A stretch of DNA of 64,000 nt from positions 197,756,537 through 197,820,536 of the forward strand of contig CM077672.1 of assembly GCA_039707655.1 (NCBI GenBank), read 5' to 3'. This DNA is from Elymus sibiricus (lineage: Eukaryota > Streptophyta > Magnoliopsida > Poales > Poaceae). Shown here piece after piece: positions 1-11,869 of this stretch; positions within the stretch are counted from its first letter, which is position 1, and each line of letters opens with the position of its first letter. The notes under the pieces are model-generated. The model ran no database searches. It was not told where the DNA came from and saw nothing but the letters and a program-made list of their open reading frames with translations. Made by a program: the position numbers and the translations under genes.

Positions 1-475
1 CTAATAGGAACTTGGGAGTGATTCTTTATTGCACGTTGAGGATGGTTATATGATCCAATTATATTAGCATTGTTGAGAGATTGCACTAGGGAAAGTATGA
101 ACCCTAGGCCTTGTTTCTAAGCATTGCAATACCATTTATGCTCACTTTTGTTACTTGCTACCTTGCTGTTTTTTATTGTTCGCACTACAAAAACCTATAT
201 CTACTATCCATACTACACTTGTATTGTATCACCATCTCTTCGCCGAACTAGTGCACCTATACAATTTACGATTGTATTGGGTGTGTTGGGGACACAAGAG
301 ACTCTTTGTTATTTGGTTGCAGGGTTGTTTGAGAGAGACCATGTTCATCCTATGCCTCCCACGGATTGATAAACCTTAGGTCATCCACTTGAGGGAAAAT
401 TGCTACTGTCCTACAAAACTCTGCGCTTGGAGGCCCAACACGAGTCTACAAGAATAAGTTGTGTAGTAGACATCA
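1..475 (+). repeat. Element A 5' LTR, 3' part only
   Basis: Matches the last part of the LTRs at 4924-6562 and 55642-57342 and ends in the shared ..GTAGTAGACATCA. Compared with the A 3' LTR it keeps about 56 bp (around 342-398) that the 3' LTR has lost. Confidence 0.9.
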
Positions 476-485
476 AGCTCTTTTC

Positions 486-503
486 TGGCGCCGTTGCCGG
501 GGA
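486..503 (+). other. Primer-binding site, tRNA-Asp type
   Basis: TGGCGCCGTTGCCGGGGA lies 10 bases after the LTR end. It is complementary to the 3' end of plant tRNA-Asp as I know it (..CCCCGGCAACGGCGCCA). The same site is at 57353-57370 in element B. Confidence 0.8.
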
Positions 504-600
504 GGTGAGTGCTTGAAGGTATATCTTTAGATCTTGCAATCAAATCTTTTAGTTTCTTGTTTTATCACTAGTTTGGTTTATAAAACAAAACTACAAAAAT

Positions 601-1827
601 ATGGAATTGAGGTTGCCTCATATTATTCATCTTTATAATGTCTTTCTTGAAAATGATGGAGCGGAAAATTGCACTCAATTGATAGAAGAAGAATTCAATA
701 AAATGTTTGGCATAAAATCTTTGAATGATGAGCACGGTTGCAATGTTGTTAGTATGAATTCTATGAATATCCAAAATACTAAAGATGATTGCACTAGTCA
801 TAGCAAAAATGTTTCTTATAAGCATGCCAATTTTTGTGGAGTGCATAAAGTTTGTGAAGACATGCCTTATAGGGATGATAGATTTTGTAAGAAGCATAAA
901 TATGATAGAACCAATTTTTTGCTCAAAGTGATAGATAAATTTGCTACGAAATTATGCTCTCATTATCCCATTACTTGTGAACTTTGCAATAAAGTTGGTC
1001 ATCTTAATTTTCAATGCATACTTTTTCACGATCAAATCATGGCCAAATATTGCAACAACTTGGCCACCCTTGAACTTTATAATGAGCTTATTCTATTTTT
1101 GGGGTGTGAAGAATTGACACATAAAAATAGTTGGTTTGAAGTATTCATTCTCACGGATGACATTGAAACTAATCTAAAAGAAATCTATATGTTTTGTATG
1201 GTAAATTGCAATGAGAATGCTTATATTGCCAACTATAGAAAAACGGGAAAACAAATAGAATATAAAAGAAATACTAATGGAAGGGTAAATATTCACCCTT
1301 TCCCTCCTATTTTCTCTCATAATGAAACAGGTAATGAGGAGGAGCTTCCTATCCAACCAATCTCTTCAATAAGAAGCACGGAAGAATTAAATAAACCCAC
1401 ACATTATGTGGTAAAGAAAAAGAAAAGAAGGAAAAGTAGAGGTAAAAAGGTATCTCTTCCAAATAATGTTGCTCCTATTATTGTTGTGCCTCATGAGAAT
1501 GAATCAAAAATACTTGTGTAAGATGATACACTTGATGATGATTTTATTATACCTATTACTTGTTGTGATAATTATGATTGGGAAGATAATGATACTTCTT
1601 ATAATCTTGAGAATCTTTTTGGCGCCAACTTAGAAAATTATGATGATAATTATTATACTATTGGTGCTATTCATACTATTAATGATGAAAGTGATTATGC
1701 TTTGCAAAGCCACAAGCTTGGGGATGCTATGTTTGATGAGAAGAAATTTGCTTATGTGGAGAGTAATAAAAAATCTATGCTTGTGGATCATGAAAAGAAT
1801 GCTTTACGTGATAGCTATATTGATTAA
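601..1827 (+). pseudogene. Zinc-knuckle gag-like ORF of element A, broken
   Basis: The frame opens with ATG 97 bases after the primer site and runs 306 codons to a TAA at 1519-1521. There the sister copy in element B has GAA, so this is a nonsense change. The same frame continues to a second TAA at 1825-1827. A CX2CX4HX4C zinc knuckle (CELC-NKVG-H-..C, near 979-1020) suggests a nucleic-acid-binding, Gag-like role. A basic stretch of Lys/Arg (about residues 268-280) follows, then an Asp/Asn-rich tail. Against copy B this version has lost 51 and 303 bp in frame and about 167 bp later. I do not recognise the family beyond the knuckle. No pol follows. Confidence 0.65.
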
Positions 1828-3196
1828 TCAATTCATGATGCTACTGAAAATTATTATGAGAGAGGAACATATGATTCATGATGCTCCCGTTATGTTTCAA
1901 TTCTTTGCTTTTATGCGAGCATCATTGAAATCATCATGCCTAGCTAAAAGGCATTAAAGAAAAGCGCTTGTTGGGAGACAACCCAACACTTATACCTTCT
2001 GTTTTGTGTGTTCACATGATTAAGCTACTGTGGTAATCATGTTTTATATGTTTTCTTTCAATAATGTGCCAAGTAAAGCCTTTGGGATAGTGTGGATACT
2101 TGTTGATTTGATTCTGTGCAAAAACAGAAACTTTTGCGTCCAGTGCTAGAATTTCTATTCTGTACTGGAGCGTGATAAAATTCTGAAATTTTTATAGATA
2201 ATTGGGTTACAAATTGTTTACGTTTTCCTAATTTTTCAGAATTTTTGGAGGTACAGAAGTATGGTTTTTAAATCGCTCACTACACGCTGTTCTGTTTTTG
2301 ACAGATTCTGTTTTCGGTGCATAGTTTGCTTGTTTTAGTGTTTCCATAGCTTATATTGAGCAATATAAATTGTGGAAATGATATACTACAGTAGGAATTA
2401 TGTGAGAAAAATTATGAATCTTGTCTTGACAGTACCTAAGTGGATGATTTATTTTTATCATACTAACCTATCTCACAAGTTCCGTTAAGTTTTGTGTGAT
2501 TGAAGTTTTCAAGTTTTGGGTGAGATATCGATATGAGGAGAATAAGGATCGGAAAGACCCTAAGCTTGGGGATTCCCAAGGCACCCCAAGGTAATATTCA
2601 TCACATGATATGTGTTTTGCTTGGAGCGTCATTTTCTTTTGTTGAGATTTGCTTGATGTTATCAATAATCATGTTTTGTGTCTTTTAGTTCAATAAAATG
2701 CCAATTATAGCCTTCACCATGCTTAGTTTGCAAGTTTATGTGTTGCTGTTTGAAAACAGAAAGTTTTCTGTTATGTCCAGAATATTCCTGAATAGTCAGA
2801 ACATGATAAAAATCTGAAATTTTTACACAGTAAGAATGCGTGACTTCTCTGTCACTTGGTAATTTTTCAGAATTTTTGGAGTTAGGGAAGTATGAATTTT
2901 AAATCCCCCTTTACAGACTGGTCTGTTTTGGCAGATTGCTGTTATGGATGCATTGTTTGCATATGTTTGCTTGTTTAATATTTCTATTTGTGGATAGGAG
3001 TATTAAATATGCAGAGGCATTTAGTATGCAATTTTTAATTATAATTTTAGTGATTTTTTACAGTAGAGAATGTTAAGGTTTTGAGTGGATTTATACTAAC
3101 TTATCTCACGAGTTCTTGTTGAGTTTTGTGTGGATGAAGTTTTTAAGATTTAGGAGAAGCCATGATATGAGAGGAATTAAGGAGACACAAGAGCTC

Positions 3197-3339
3197 AAGC
3201 TTGGGGATGCCCAAGGCACCCCAAGATAACATTCCAAGAAGTCTCAAGCAACTAAGCTTGGGGATGCCCAAGGCACCCCAAGATAACATTCCAAGAAGTC
3301 TCAAGCAACTAAGCTTGGGGATGCCCCGGTGGGCATCCC
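3197..3339 (+). repeat. 57-bp tandem repeat ending in a GGGATGCC hairpin
   Basis: Units start at 3197, 3254 and 3311 (period 57), the third partial. Each starts AAGCTTGGGGATGCC. The third runs into a stem: GGGATGCCC at 3318 pairs with GGGCATCCC ending at 3339. Element B has one copy of the unit here and keeps the hairpin at 60765-60787, so the duplication is specific to A. Confidence 0.8.
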
Positions 3340-4908
3340 ACCTTTCTTCATCAATAACTATCGGTCAGTTTTGGTTGAGCCTAAGTTTTTGCTTCTTCAC
3401 ATGAGATTTGCTATTCTTGGAATGTCATTTTATTTTGTTTTCTTGTTGTTTGAATAAAATAATAAGATCTGAAATTTTTAAATCAGAGAGAGTCCTCACA
3501 TATCTACCTATTTACTCAACTACTCATTTGATCTTCACTTATATCTTTTTGGAGTAGTTTGTCATTTACTCTTGTGCTTCACTTATATCCTATGAGTAAA
3601 TTGTGAAAGAATTGAATATCATAAAGTTGAAATTATATGTGCTTCATATGCTTGTATTATGTCTAGTAGTAGTTTCACATTTGGGTTAGAAAGTGAAATC
3701 TATTAAAGCTTGACAATCACAATATTGGTCATACAAGCAATTCATGAATGATTAGTATAAGGAAGAGAACTTTCACATATAAATATATTATCTTGGACAT
3801 CTTTTATGATTGTGAATACCCATTAATTATTTTCAAACTTGAGCAAATTAGTTGAAGTTGGACAAGGAAGACAACGTAATGAGTTATGTTTGGGTATATT
3901 TGCATAGAAGTTATATTGTTATGGATCCTCCAACATGTGGTGCTTGCTTAGGATCTTTTGCTAGCCAAAAATTCATACTAAGTAGAGATACTACTTGTGC
4001 ATCCAAAAACCCTTAAACCCAGTTTCTTGCCATGAGTGTCCACCATACCTACCTATGGATTGAATAAGATCCTTCAAGTAAGTTGTCATCGGTGCAAAAA
4101 GCAATAAAAATTGCTCCTAAAATATGTATGATCTTTTATTGCAAGGGAAAATAAGCATTGTACGAACTCGTGATGGTAAAGAAATAAAAGCGACGGACTG
4201 CATAATAAAGGTTGCAATCACAAGGGGCAATATAACGTGAAGTTCCTTTGCATTAAGGGCTTGTGCATCCAAAAATAAAAAGCGCATGACAACCTCTGCT
4301 TCCCTCCGCGAAGGGCCTATCTTTTACTTTTATGTATTTAGTTTTATGTATTTACCTTTATGCAAGAGTCAATAAGTATTCATTCTCATTTCAACCTTAA
4401 TTATTCTCTAGTTGGCAAGCATCATGTGGTGGGGAAAGATCTAGGCACATATGGCCAGTCAAATATATTTGATTATGAATTATTATTGTTGACAATTATC
4501 TCTATGATAAATAAGTTGGGAGGCGAAACACTAAGCCCCTATCTTTCTCTGTGTTCGATGGATGCCATTTGTTCTAAAAATATGCTTTGAGTACTAGCAA
4601 TCATAGAAGACTATATGATAATTGAGTATGTGGAGCTCTTACTTAGACTTTGTTTAAATTAAGTTGAATTGCAATTGTTTGGTGACTAAGAACATAGGTT
4701 GTTAAGTTTCAAGAGATTGCATTGTTTGAACCATAACATGTGAATTGATTGCTACTTTATCATGATGAGTTTTATGAGAAAGAGTTGCTGTTATGATGCT
4801 AGGAACAGTGATTGAAATTATCATTGATCAAACTTATGCACTATGCTAGCATTCACACTTTATAAATTATTTCTTTTATCATTTACCTACTCGAGGACGA
4901 GCAGGAAT

Positions 4909-4923
4909 TAAGCTTGGGGATGC
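4909..4923 (+). other. Polypurine tract before the 3' LTR
   Basis: AATTAAGCTTGGGGATGC lies directly against the TG of the LTR, where plus-strand priming is expected. The same sequence precedes both LTRs of element B (near 55627-55641 and 62343-62357). Confidence 0.6.
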
Positions 4924-6562
4924 TGATACGTCTCCAACGTATCTATAATTTATGAAGTATTCATGCCATGTTTATTATAGTTTTGTATGATTTTGGTGCA
5001 CTTTTATATGGCTTTTATATGATTTTTATGGACTAACATATTGACCTAGTGCCCAGTGCCAGTTGCTGTTTTCTGCTTGTTTTTGGTTTTCTAGAAAATC
5101 CATATCAAATGAAGTCCAAATGCAGCAAAACTTTTTGACGATTTTTTCTGGAAGGAAACAGACCCAGGAAGCTTCGGGGGGGCAGCAGAAGACCCACAGG
5201 GGCCCCACCAGCCACCAGGACGCGCCACCCCCCAGGCGTGCCCTGGTGCCTCGTGGGCCCCCTTTGGCACCTCTTTGCGTGATTCCAACGCTGAAAAATC
5301 CTATATATTCAGAAACCCCCGAAAGTTAACCTAGATGAGTTTTTACGCCGCCGCAAGCCTCTGTACCTCCACGATCTCATCTACAGCCCTTTTCTGGCAC
5401 CCTGCCGGAGGGGGGGGGATCATCACCGGAGGCCATCCTCATCATCCCGGCGGCCTCCATGACGAGGAGAGAGTAGTTCACCCTCGGGGCTGAGTGTATG
5501 TACTAGTAGCTATGTGTTTGATCTCTCTCTCTCTCTCTCGTGTTCTTGATATGGCACGATCTTGATGTACCGCGAGCTTTGTTAATATAGTTGGATCATA
5601 TGGTGTTTCTTCCCTCTCTATCCTTGTTGTGATGAATCGAATCTTTTCCCTTTGAGGTTTCGTTATTGTCGGATTGAATATTTCAGATTTGAGAACACTT
5701 GATGTAGGTCTTGCATATGAATACCCGTGGTGACAATGGGGTATTATATTGATTCACTTGATATATGTTTTGGCACTCAACTCGTGGATTCCCGAGGTGA
5801 CATTGGGGTAATCTATGCATAGGGGTTGATGCACGTTTTCATTATCTTTTCTCCGATAGAAGCTTTGGGGTGCTCCTAGAAGTTCTTTGTGTGGATTGAA
5901 TATTATGATTATGAAGTTGTTTGATGCATATCGTATAATCAACTCACGGATACTTGTGGTGACATTGGAGTATCTAGGTGACATTAGAGTTGGTTGATGT
6001 GTATCATATGGTGTTATTTTAGTACGAACTCTAGGGCTGTTTGTGACACTTATAGGAATAGCTCAATAGATCGATCGGAAAGGATAACTTTGAGGTGGTT
6101 TCGTACCCTACAAACAATTTCTATCTTATGTTCACCGCTAATAGGAACTTGGGAGTGATTCTTTATTGCACGTTGAGGGATGGTTATATGATCCAATCAT
6201 ATTAGCATTGTTGAGAGATTGCACTAGCGAAAGTATGAACCCTAGGCCTTGTTTCTAAGCATTGCAATACCGTTTATGATCACTTTTGTTACTTGCTACC
6301 TTGCTGTTTTTTATTGTTCGCACTACAAAAACCTATATCTACTATCCATACTACACTTGTATCACCATCTCTTCGCCGAACTAGTGCACCTATACAATTT
6401 ACCATTGTATTGGGTGTGTTGGGGACACAAGAGACTCTTTGTTATTTGGTTGCAGGGTTGTTTGAGAGAGACCACTTCAGGGAAAATTGCTACTGTCCTA
6501 CAAAACTCTGCGCTTGGAGGCCCAACACGAGTCCACAAGAATAAGTTGTGTAGTAGACATCA
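4924..6562 (+). repeat. Element A 3' LTR
   Basis: Starts TGATACGTCTCCAACG and ends GACATCA; 1,639 bp against 1,701 bp for the intact copy at 55642-57342. It lacks about 56 bp near 6474, where the surviving sequence joins at a short CCAC match. It contains a (TC)n run at 5522-5540 that varies in length between copies. Confidence 0.9.
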
Positions 6563-9500
6563 TCCACCGCCGGGCTCGACACCGGGAGGTGGCACTTCGG
6601 CAAGGAGCCCTACAGCCGGTGGGCTCCCGCGCCGGTGGTGAGTCCTTGGACCCTATTTTTCACAGCTTCTTCCCTTTTCCTTCGACCTGACTCGTCAGGC
6701 CGGCTGCAGTGTTACCCGAGGCAGCAGACCCATGACAGGCTGAACCCCCAGATCCTTCAGTCGGACCGAACCGTCTCGATTGGAGAAGAGGACGGAGACG
6801 TCGAGTAGGAGGGAGAGGGCGACGAGCGCCCTGAGGACGGCGAAGCCGGCGGGTCCGGCCAAGCCGGTAAGTCCCTGATCCCTGACCCCTTGCGCGAGTG
6901 GACCAATGACGACAAAGATGACCTTTGTGGTGCGCGCGGTGCAGCGCAACCGACCACGGAGGCGAACGCCAGCGTCTCCCCCAGGAGGCGACTGCGGAAG
7001 CCGGCCGGAGCCGGGCCGTCCGGGGAGCAGGCGGCCGCGGGGCAGCCGCACGAAAAGCAGCCGGTCGAGCCATGGCCGGCTGCAGCGCAGCCGGGAGACG
7101 CGAGGAGGACCGTCAAGAAGACGCGCCGCCTCCCCCCGCCATTGGGCCCGAAGCGGGCAGTTCCCATGGTTTCCAGGTTAGTACCTTCTCAGGCCTTTTT
7201 CTGTGCTTCGTTGTTTTTCTGCGTTTGCGTTGTTTTCTTCCTCCCCACAAACCCGTCACGCGCCACCCAGGACCGCCCTCGAGTTGTCGGGGGCAGCCGC
7301 GTTGTCCATGCCCAAAGGCGCGACCGGACAACGAGGAGCCCGGAGCGGCGCAGACGAGCGCGAGCTGGCCAAGACCGCCGAAGAGGAGCTCGCGGCCCGA
7401 CAGGCTGGCGTCGCGCTGGAGGAGTAAGAGCGCGCCGCATGGAGGGCGCGGGCAGTGGCGGTGAGGGAGGAGGAAGAGGCCTCGGCGAAGGCGTGGGAGG
7501 ACGCCGCGAGGCCGTGGGAGGACACGGCGACGGTCCCCGAGTGGCCGGCGTGGGAGGCAAATTCGCCACCGCCGACGCCGCCATAGGAGCACCGCTTGAA
7601 GCGGGTGCATGATTCGGCCCGCCGGGGGGATGCCGACGCGCACGCGGCCGCTGAAGCTGCCAGCCAGAGCGCGGAGGGCGGCCACGAGCTAGCCATCGCC
7701 GAGACGGAGGCGCCCGACGCGGCGCTGGACGTGAGCCAGGACGGAGGAGCCAACGGAGGTGCCGGCGGAGGCCCTGACGGCGCGGTCATCGCGGCCGGAG
7801 GAGGAGTGCCGCAGGCAAGCACGGGTGCCACGCCTGAGGGGCCTGGGGCCATCATCTACGCATCGCGGCCGGCCGGAAGCGGGACCAGCACGGGCTCCGC
7901 GGGCCAGCTGTAGGGGGACTGGGCGAGCTCCAGCAAAGCCACCAGCGGGACGGCCCTGAGCAGCCTATCGAGCGCGGTGAACGCGGTGCGAGCGCGGTTC
8001 GCTGACTACAACGGCCAGCTGCGGGAGTATGCCCAAGGGGCGCAGGGTCAGTTGTTCTAGCTCGAGCAGGCCGTCGCGGTGAGTGTTTTGCTTTTTTGCC
8101 TTTGCCTTGGTTTCTTCCTTTGAATTCTTTCCGCCAAGTGGCGAGGCTGTATTCCAGTGGAGGCGCGCCAGCGCACCCACTGGGTGTAGCCCCTGAGGCT
8201 TGGGCCGGCTGCGAGGCAGGCGGGCCGAGCCTTCTTGCATTAATTTCTCCTAACCTTTCTTTTCGTAGGCCCTCAATGACCAGCGGGTGACGGCCTTCAA
8301 CAAGCTGTGGCACCAGCACAAGGAGATCAAGGCCAAGCTCGTGGTCACGGAGGCGGAGCTGCAAAGCGCGAAAGGTATGCAACTCGCATTTTTCAAGTGG
8401 GGGCGCGCCAGCGCACCCACTGAGTGTAGCCCCCAGAGATTCGGGCCGGCCGTGTAGCGGGCGGGTCGGATCTTCTTGCGTTCTTCTTTGCATTGCTTTT
8501 ATTTTATGTCTGGCTGCTGATCGGGAGCTCTGTCCGGCTGCATAGCTGCCGCCATCGACCCGGCCGAAGTGCAAGAACTTCGGCGCCAGCTGGCCGAGGC
8601 CGGCCGGCTGCGCGACGAGGCGGCTGCAGAGCGCGACCGGCTACGGGAGCAGGCAGACCAGTTGACCCGGGAGAAGGGCGAAGCGGCGACTGCCCACCGG
8701 GCCGAGCTGGACTGGCTGGGGGAGGAGCACCGCAAGGTGGCGGCCCAGAAGGACGAGTAGGTGGCCAAGGCCGCTGAGGAGGTCACCCTGCTCAAGGAAG
8801 ACGACGATCGCCGCGCCAGCGAGTGGTCGGTGAAGGAGCAGGGGATGCTGGCGGAGGCGCAGCACATGGACGAGCTCCTCACCGGTGAGTCCCTCGATTG
8901 CTTTCTTGCTTTTCTGTGCCTGGCCGGTGGTCGCAGCCGTCTAGGTCTGTGGTTCTTTCCTTACTTCTTTTTCTTCTCATCCAGAGGCCTTTCCCGAGAC
9001 GCAAGCGCCGGCCGAAGGAGCTGTGGATGCCCACCGAGAGGAGCAGAGGGCAGTGGGGGTCCACATCGGGATGCTTGCCGCCTGGACGGTTACGGAGATT
9101 AGCATTACCGCCGAGGCCCGGCTGCGGACGGTGGAGCGCGTCATGAACCGGCTCCGCGATGCCGGCCTGGCAGTGGTGAGTACCCTTTGGCCGGATGCGG
9201 TGCAGCCCCAGACCGTCAGCCGGCTGCCGAGGTGGCTCGAGGCCGGAACGGCGCGAATCGATGCGTGGAGCACCTCCGCGGCCCGGGCCGGCGCGGAGAT
9301 GGCGCTGAGCTTCGCACTGTCCTGGTATCCAGGCATTGATCTGGACCGGCTGACCGCCCGACGGGCCGGGGCGGAGGCAGACTTGGTGCAGCGGGCTGGC
9401 CCGATTGCCGTGCAGGCCAGCGACATCGCATCATTCACCCCCCACGACGAGTTCGTCTTGGAGCGGGCGGCACGGCGATCCCCGGGACACCTTCAGCCTA

Positions 9501-9650
9501 GCCTTCGAGTACCTGGACGGCAGCGAAGGCGAGACGGGGGATGAAGGAACCGGCTCCAGCACCGGGGCTTACGCCGATGCCGCCGCCGAGGAGGACACCG
9601 GCGCCACGGAGGAGCCGGCTCAGCTCGGAGCCGATGCACCCATAGCATAA
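6563..9650 (+). pseudogene. Remnant of C1 antisense gene (aORF), C-terminal exons
   Basis: Runs opposite to C1's pol and ends with TAA at 9648-9650. Several GT-AG introns are visible: exon ends before GTGAGT at about 8080 and 8884, and acceptors TCGTAG near 8269 and CATCCAG near 8984. The exon 8540-8884 encodes a Glu/Arg/Ala-rich coiled coil interrupted by one TAG (8758-8760). The next exon reads on to about 9460, where a frameshift leads into the acidic tail ending at 9650. Element D has a better preserved relative with a Transposase_28-like N-terminal domain; here that part would lie left of element A, outside the window. Function is unknown. Confidence 0.6.
8145..8490 (+). repeat. Same module repeated in two consecutive introns of the C1 antisense gene
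   Basis: About 90 bp at 8150-8240 and 8393-8485 share GGCGCGCCAGCGCACCCACTG, GTGTAGCCCC and GGGCCGGC, ending near CTTCTTGC. Each copy lies between a GT donor and the next AG acceptor. Confidence 0.65.
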
Positions 9651-10376
9651 GACCTTGCTTTTTCTGTTTTTTTTATCATGATCGAACTGCTGTTAGCTAG
9701 CAAGTCCACCCACTGGGGGTGTAGTTTATGTAGTGAACTCTTGGCCATGGCCCTTTGCTGTGTATATGCATGTGCTTTTGTTTATGTATGCTCTCTGCCT
9801 TCATCCCTAGTCCCTTTTTCTTTTCCGCCTCCTCTTTCAGCTTTCGCCCCACCAGCCGGACAGCCGGGAGCCGGTCTGTAGGTGGGACGGGGAGTGGGCT
9901 TTGAAGGGAGGACATTCAATACTTTAGGCTTTTAGGACTTAGGTTTCAGCAAAACACCCACTGGACCGGCTGGCTGCAGGTGGCGAAGCCGGCTGGAGCG
10001 CAGGCGGTCTGTGCAGAGGCGGATGCGAGGTGCAGCCGGTTTTGACCGAGTCGGACAGTCTTCCTTAGTCGTTTTTGCGTGAGGACGCTTCCAGCCTTTG
10101 GCTCTTGCCAGCCGGACAACCGGGAGCCGGTCTGTGGCTGAGGCGAAGAGAGGGCCTTGGCGACACGCACACTACTAAGACGGCTGTGGGAGGGCGAGGC
10201 GCGGGCTAGCTGGCGAGTCCCCCTAGCCGGACTTGCCGACCCAGAGGAGAGAAATAAATGCGGTAAAGTGCGCAAACGAAAGCTCGATAGAGACGAAAAG
10301 GTAGCCCCCAAGTGTCGTTCGGGGGACCTGCTGCTTTCATTAAATCCAAAAGGTAGCGATACATATACATACTGGT
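9651..10376. other. C1 spacer between the antisense gene and the pol stop
   Basis: No gene supported. It separates the convergent 3' ends of the plus-strand antisense gene and minus-strand pol. It has two short GC-rich copies of CAGCCGG(A)CA..CCGGGAGCCGGTCTGT (near 9853 and 10110) and two CACCCACTG motifs that echo the intron module. Confidence 0.5.
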
Positions 10377-11681
10377 TCAACTGTAAAACGGACGGAGGAG
10401 CTCCGCGTTCCAGGGGCGCTCCGTCTCCTCGCCGGAGGCGTCTCTCTTGCGCTTGTTTGCCTTCTGTGCGTCGATGAGTTAGTACGCGTTGTTGCGCAAG
10501 GCCTTGCTGCTGATGAAGGGGCCCTCCCATGGGGAGGACAGCTTGTGCTGGCCAGCTGTCCGCTGGACGAGCCGGAGCACAAGGTCGCCCTTGCGGAACG
10601 CGAGGGGTTGGTTCTTCTTGCTGTGGTAGTGGTGCAGGCCTTGCTGGTATATGGCCGACCGGCTCAGGGCCAGCAGGCACGCTTCCTCAAGCAGATCAAC
10701 GCCGTCTTCACGCATCGCCTTCGCGTCCGCCTCCGTGTACGGGCTGACCCGAGGCGAGTCGAACTCAAGGTCCGTGGGGATGACCGTCTCGACCCCGTAG
10801 ATGAGGAAGAAGGGGGTGAAGCCGGTTGACCAGTTGGGCGTGGTCCCGAGGCTCTAGAGTACAGCCGGCAGCTCGTCGATCCAGCTGCCGGGTGAGCGCA
10901 CAAGCGGCTCGACGAGCCGGGGCTTGATGCCGGCCAGGATCAGGCTGTTTGCCCGCTCCGCCTGACCGTTCGACTGGGGATGTGCAACGGACGCCAGGTC
11001 GAGCCGGATGCCGGAGACGGAGCAAAAACAAGCCAGTGCACCCTTCGCGAAGTTGGTGCCGTTGTCGGTGATGATGCTGTGGGGGACGTCGTAGCGGACT
11101 GTGATGTCTTTGATGAACTTGACGGCTGTGGGACCGTCGAGCTTCTTGATCGGCCTCGCCTTGATCCACTTGGTGAACTTGTCGATGACCACCAGCAGGT
11201 GCGTCATGCCGCCTCGAGCGGTCTTGAATGGTCCCACCATGTCGAGGCCCCAGACGGTAAAGGGCCACGTGATGGGGATGGTTTGGAGAGCTGCAGCCGG
11301 CTGGTGACTCCGCGTGCTGAAGTGTTGGCAGCCCTCACACTTGAGGACCAGCTGCTCGGCGTCCTTCAGAGCCGTTGGCCAGTAGAAGCCATGGCGGAAA
11401 GCTTTAGCCACGAGGGACCTCAAGGCGGCGTGGTGCCCGCACTCGCCCTAGTGGATGTCTCGAAGAATCTTGAGCCCCTTGGCTAGCTTGACGCAGCGCT
11501 GGAACACACCGGTTGTGCTGCGCTTGACGAGCTCGCGGTTGATGATGCTGTAGGCGGAGGCCCGGCGCTGCACCTGCCGGGCCACGACCTCGTTGTCGGG
11601 GAGTTCGCCGCTCACCAGGAAGGTGAGGATCGGCCGTGCCCAAGACGGTGCCTCCACCACCGTTAGGACAGCAGCTGGCAC
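10377..11681 (-). pseudogene. C1 integrase (3' end of pol)
   Basis: Integrase inserts the cDNA into host DNA. The zinc-binding part ends in CEGCQHFS. The catalytic D, D and E lie in GLDMVGPF, ITDNGTNF and NGQAERAN. The C-terminal part has KGDLVLRLVQ and WEGPF, and the frame ends near NAELLRPFYS before TGA at 10377-10379. In-frame stops occur at 11448 (TAG), 10854 (TAG where the family has Trp) and about 10480 (TAA). A frameshift separates this part from RNase H. Not functional as read. Confidence 0.85.
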
Positions 11682-11869
11682 GGTACCGGCTGGGTCGGGA
11701 GGCGGCGGACCGGAGCCGGCAGCCCCCGAGACCGAGCCGGCACACGCTGAGCCGGAGGCGGCAGCCCCCGGGACCGGGCCAGAGCCGGCATCCCCTGGGA
11801 CTGAGCCGACAGTCCCCGAGCCGGAGGCGGCAGCCCCCGGGAATGGCCAGAGCTGGCAACCCCCGGGAC

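Larger units (their letters stand above)
1828..4923 (+). other. Non-coding interior of element A: diverged modules, hairpin, 3' tract
   Basis: No credible gene. Two diverged modules about 640 bp apart (about 2050-2600 and 2697-3340) share blocks such as AAAACAGAAA..TTTTCTG and CTGAAATTTTTA..CAGAATTTTTGGAG, and both lead into an AAGCTTGGGGAT motif. Element B carries the same modules at about 59410-60060 and 60175-60790. From 3460 to 4923 the DNA is AT-rich and matches B closely. Confidence 0.6.
1..6562 (+). mobile_element. Element A: non-autonomous Gypsy-like LTR retrotransposon, 5' LTR cut by window edge
   Basis: Partial LTR 1-475, primer-binding site 486-503, internal region to 4923 and 3' LTR 4924-6562. 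The LTR starts TGATACGTCTCC and ends ..GACATCA. The boundaries are confirmed by a second copy of the family at 54563-63389, whose LTRs start and stop at the same bases before different flanks. No protease, reverse transcriptase or integrase can be read in the 4.4-kb interior; the only protein-like frame is a zinc-knuckle ORF, so mobility would need another element's enzymes. The family name is not assigned; Sabrina/WHAM-type Triticeae elements have similar LTR starts. Confidence 0.85.

Noticed and set aside
5026..5329. Pro/Gly-rich frames in A/B LTRs (also 55774-56049, 62490-62909)
   Set aside because: They lie within the LTR and are not kept open across copies.
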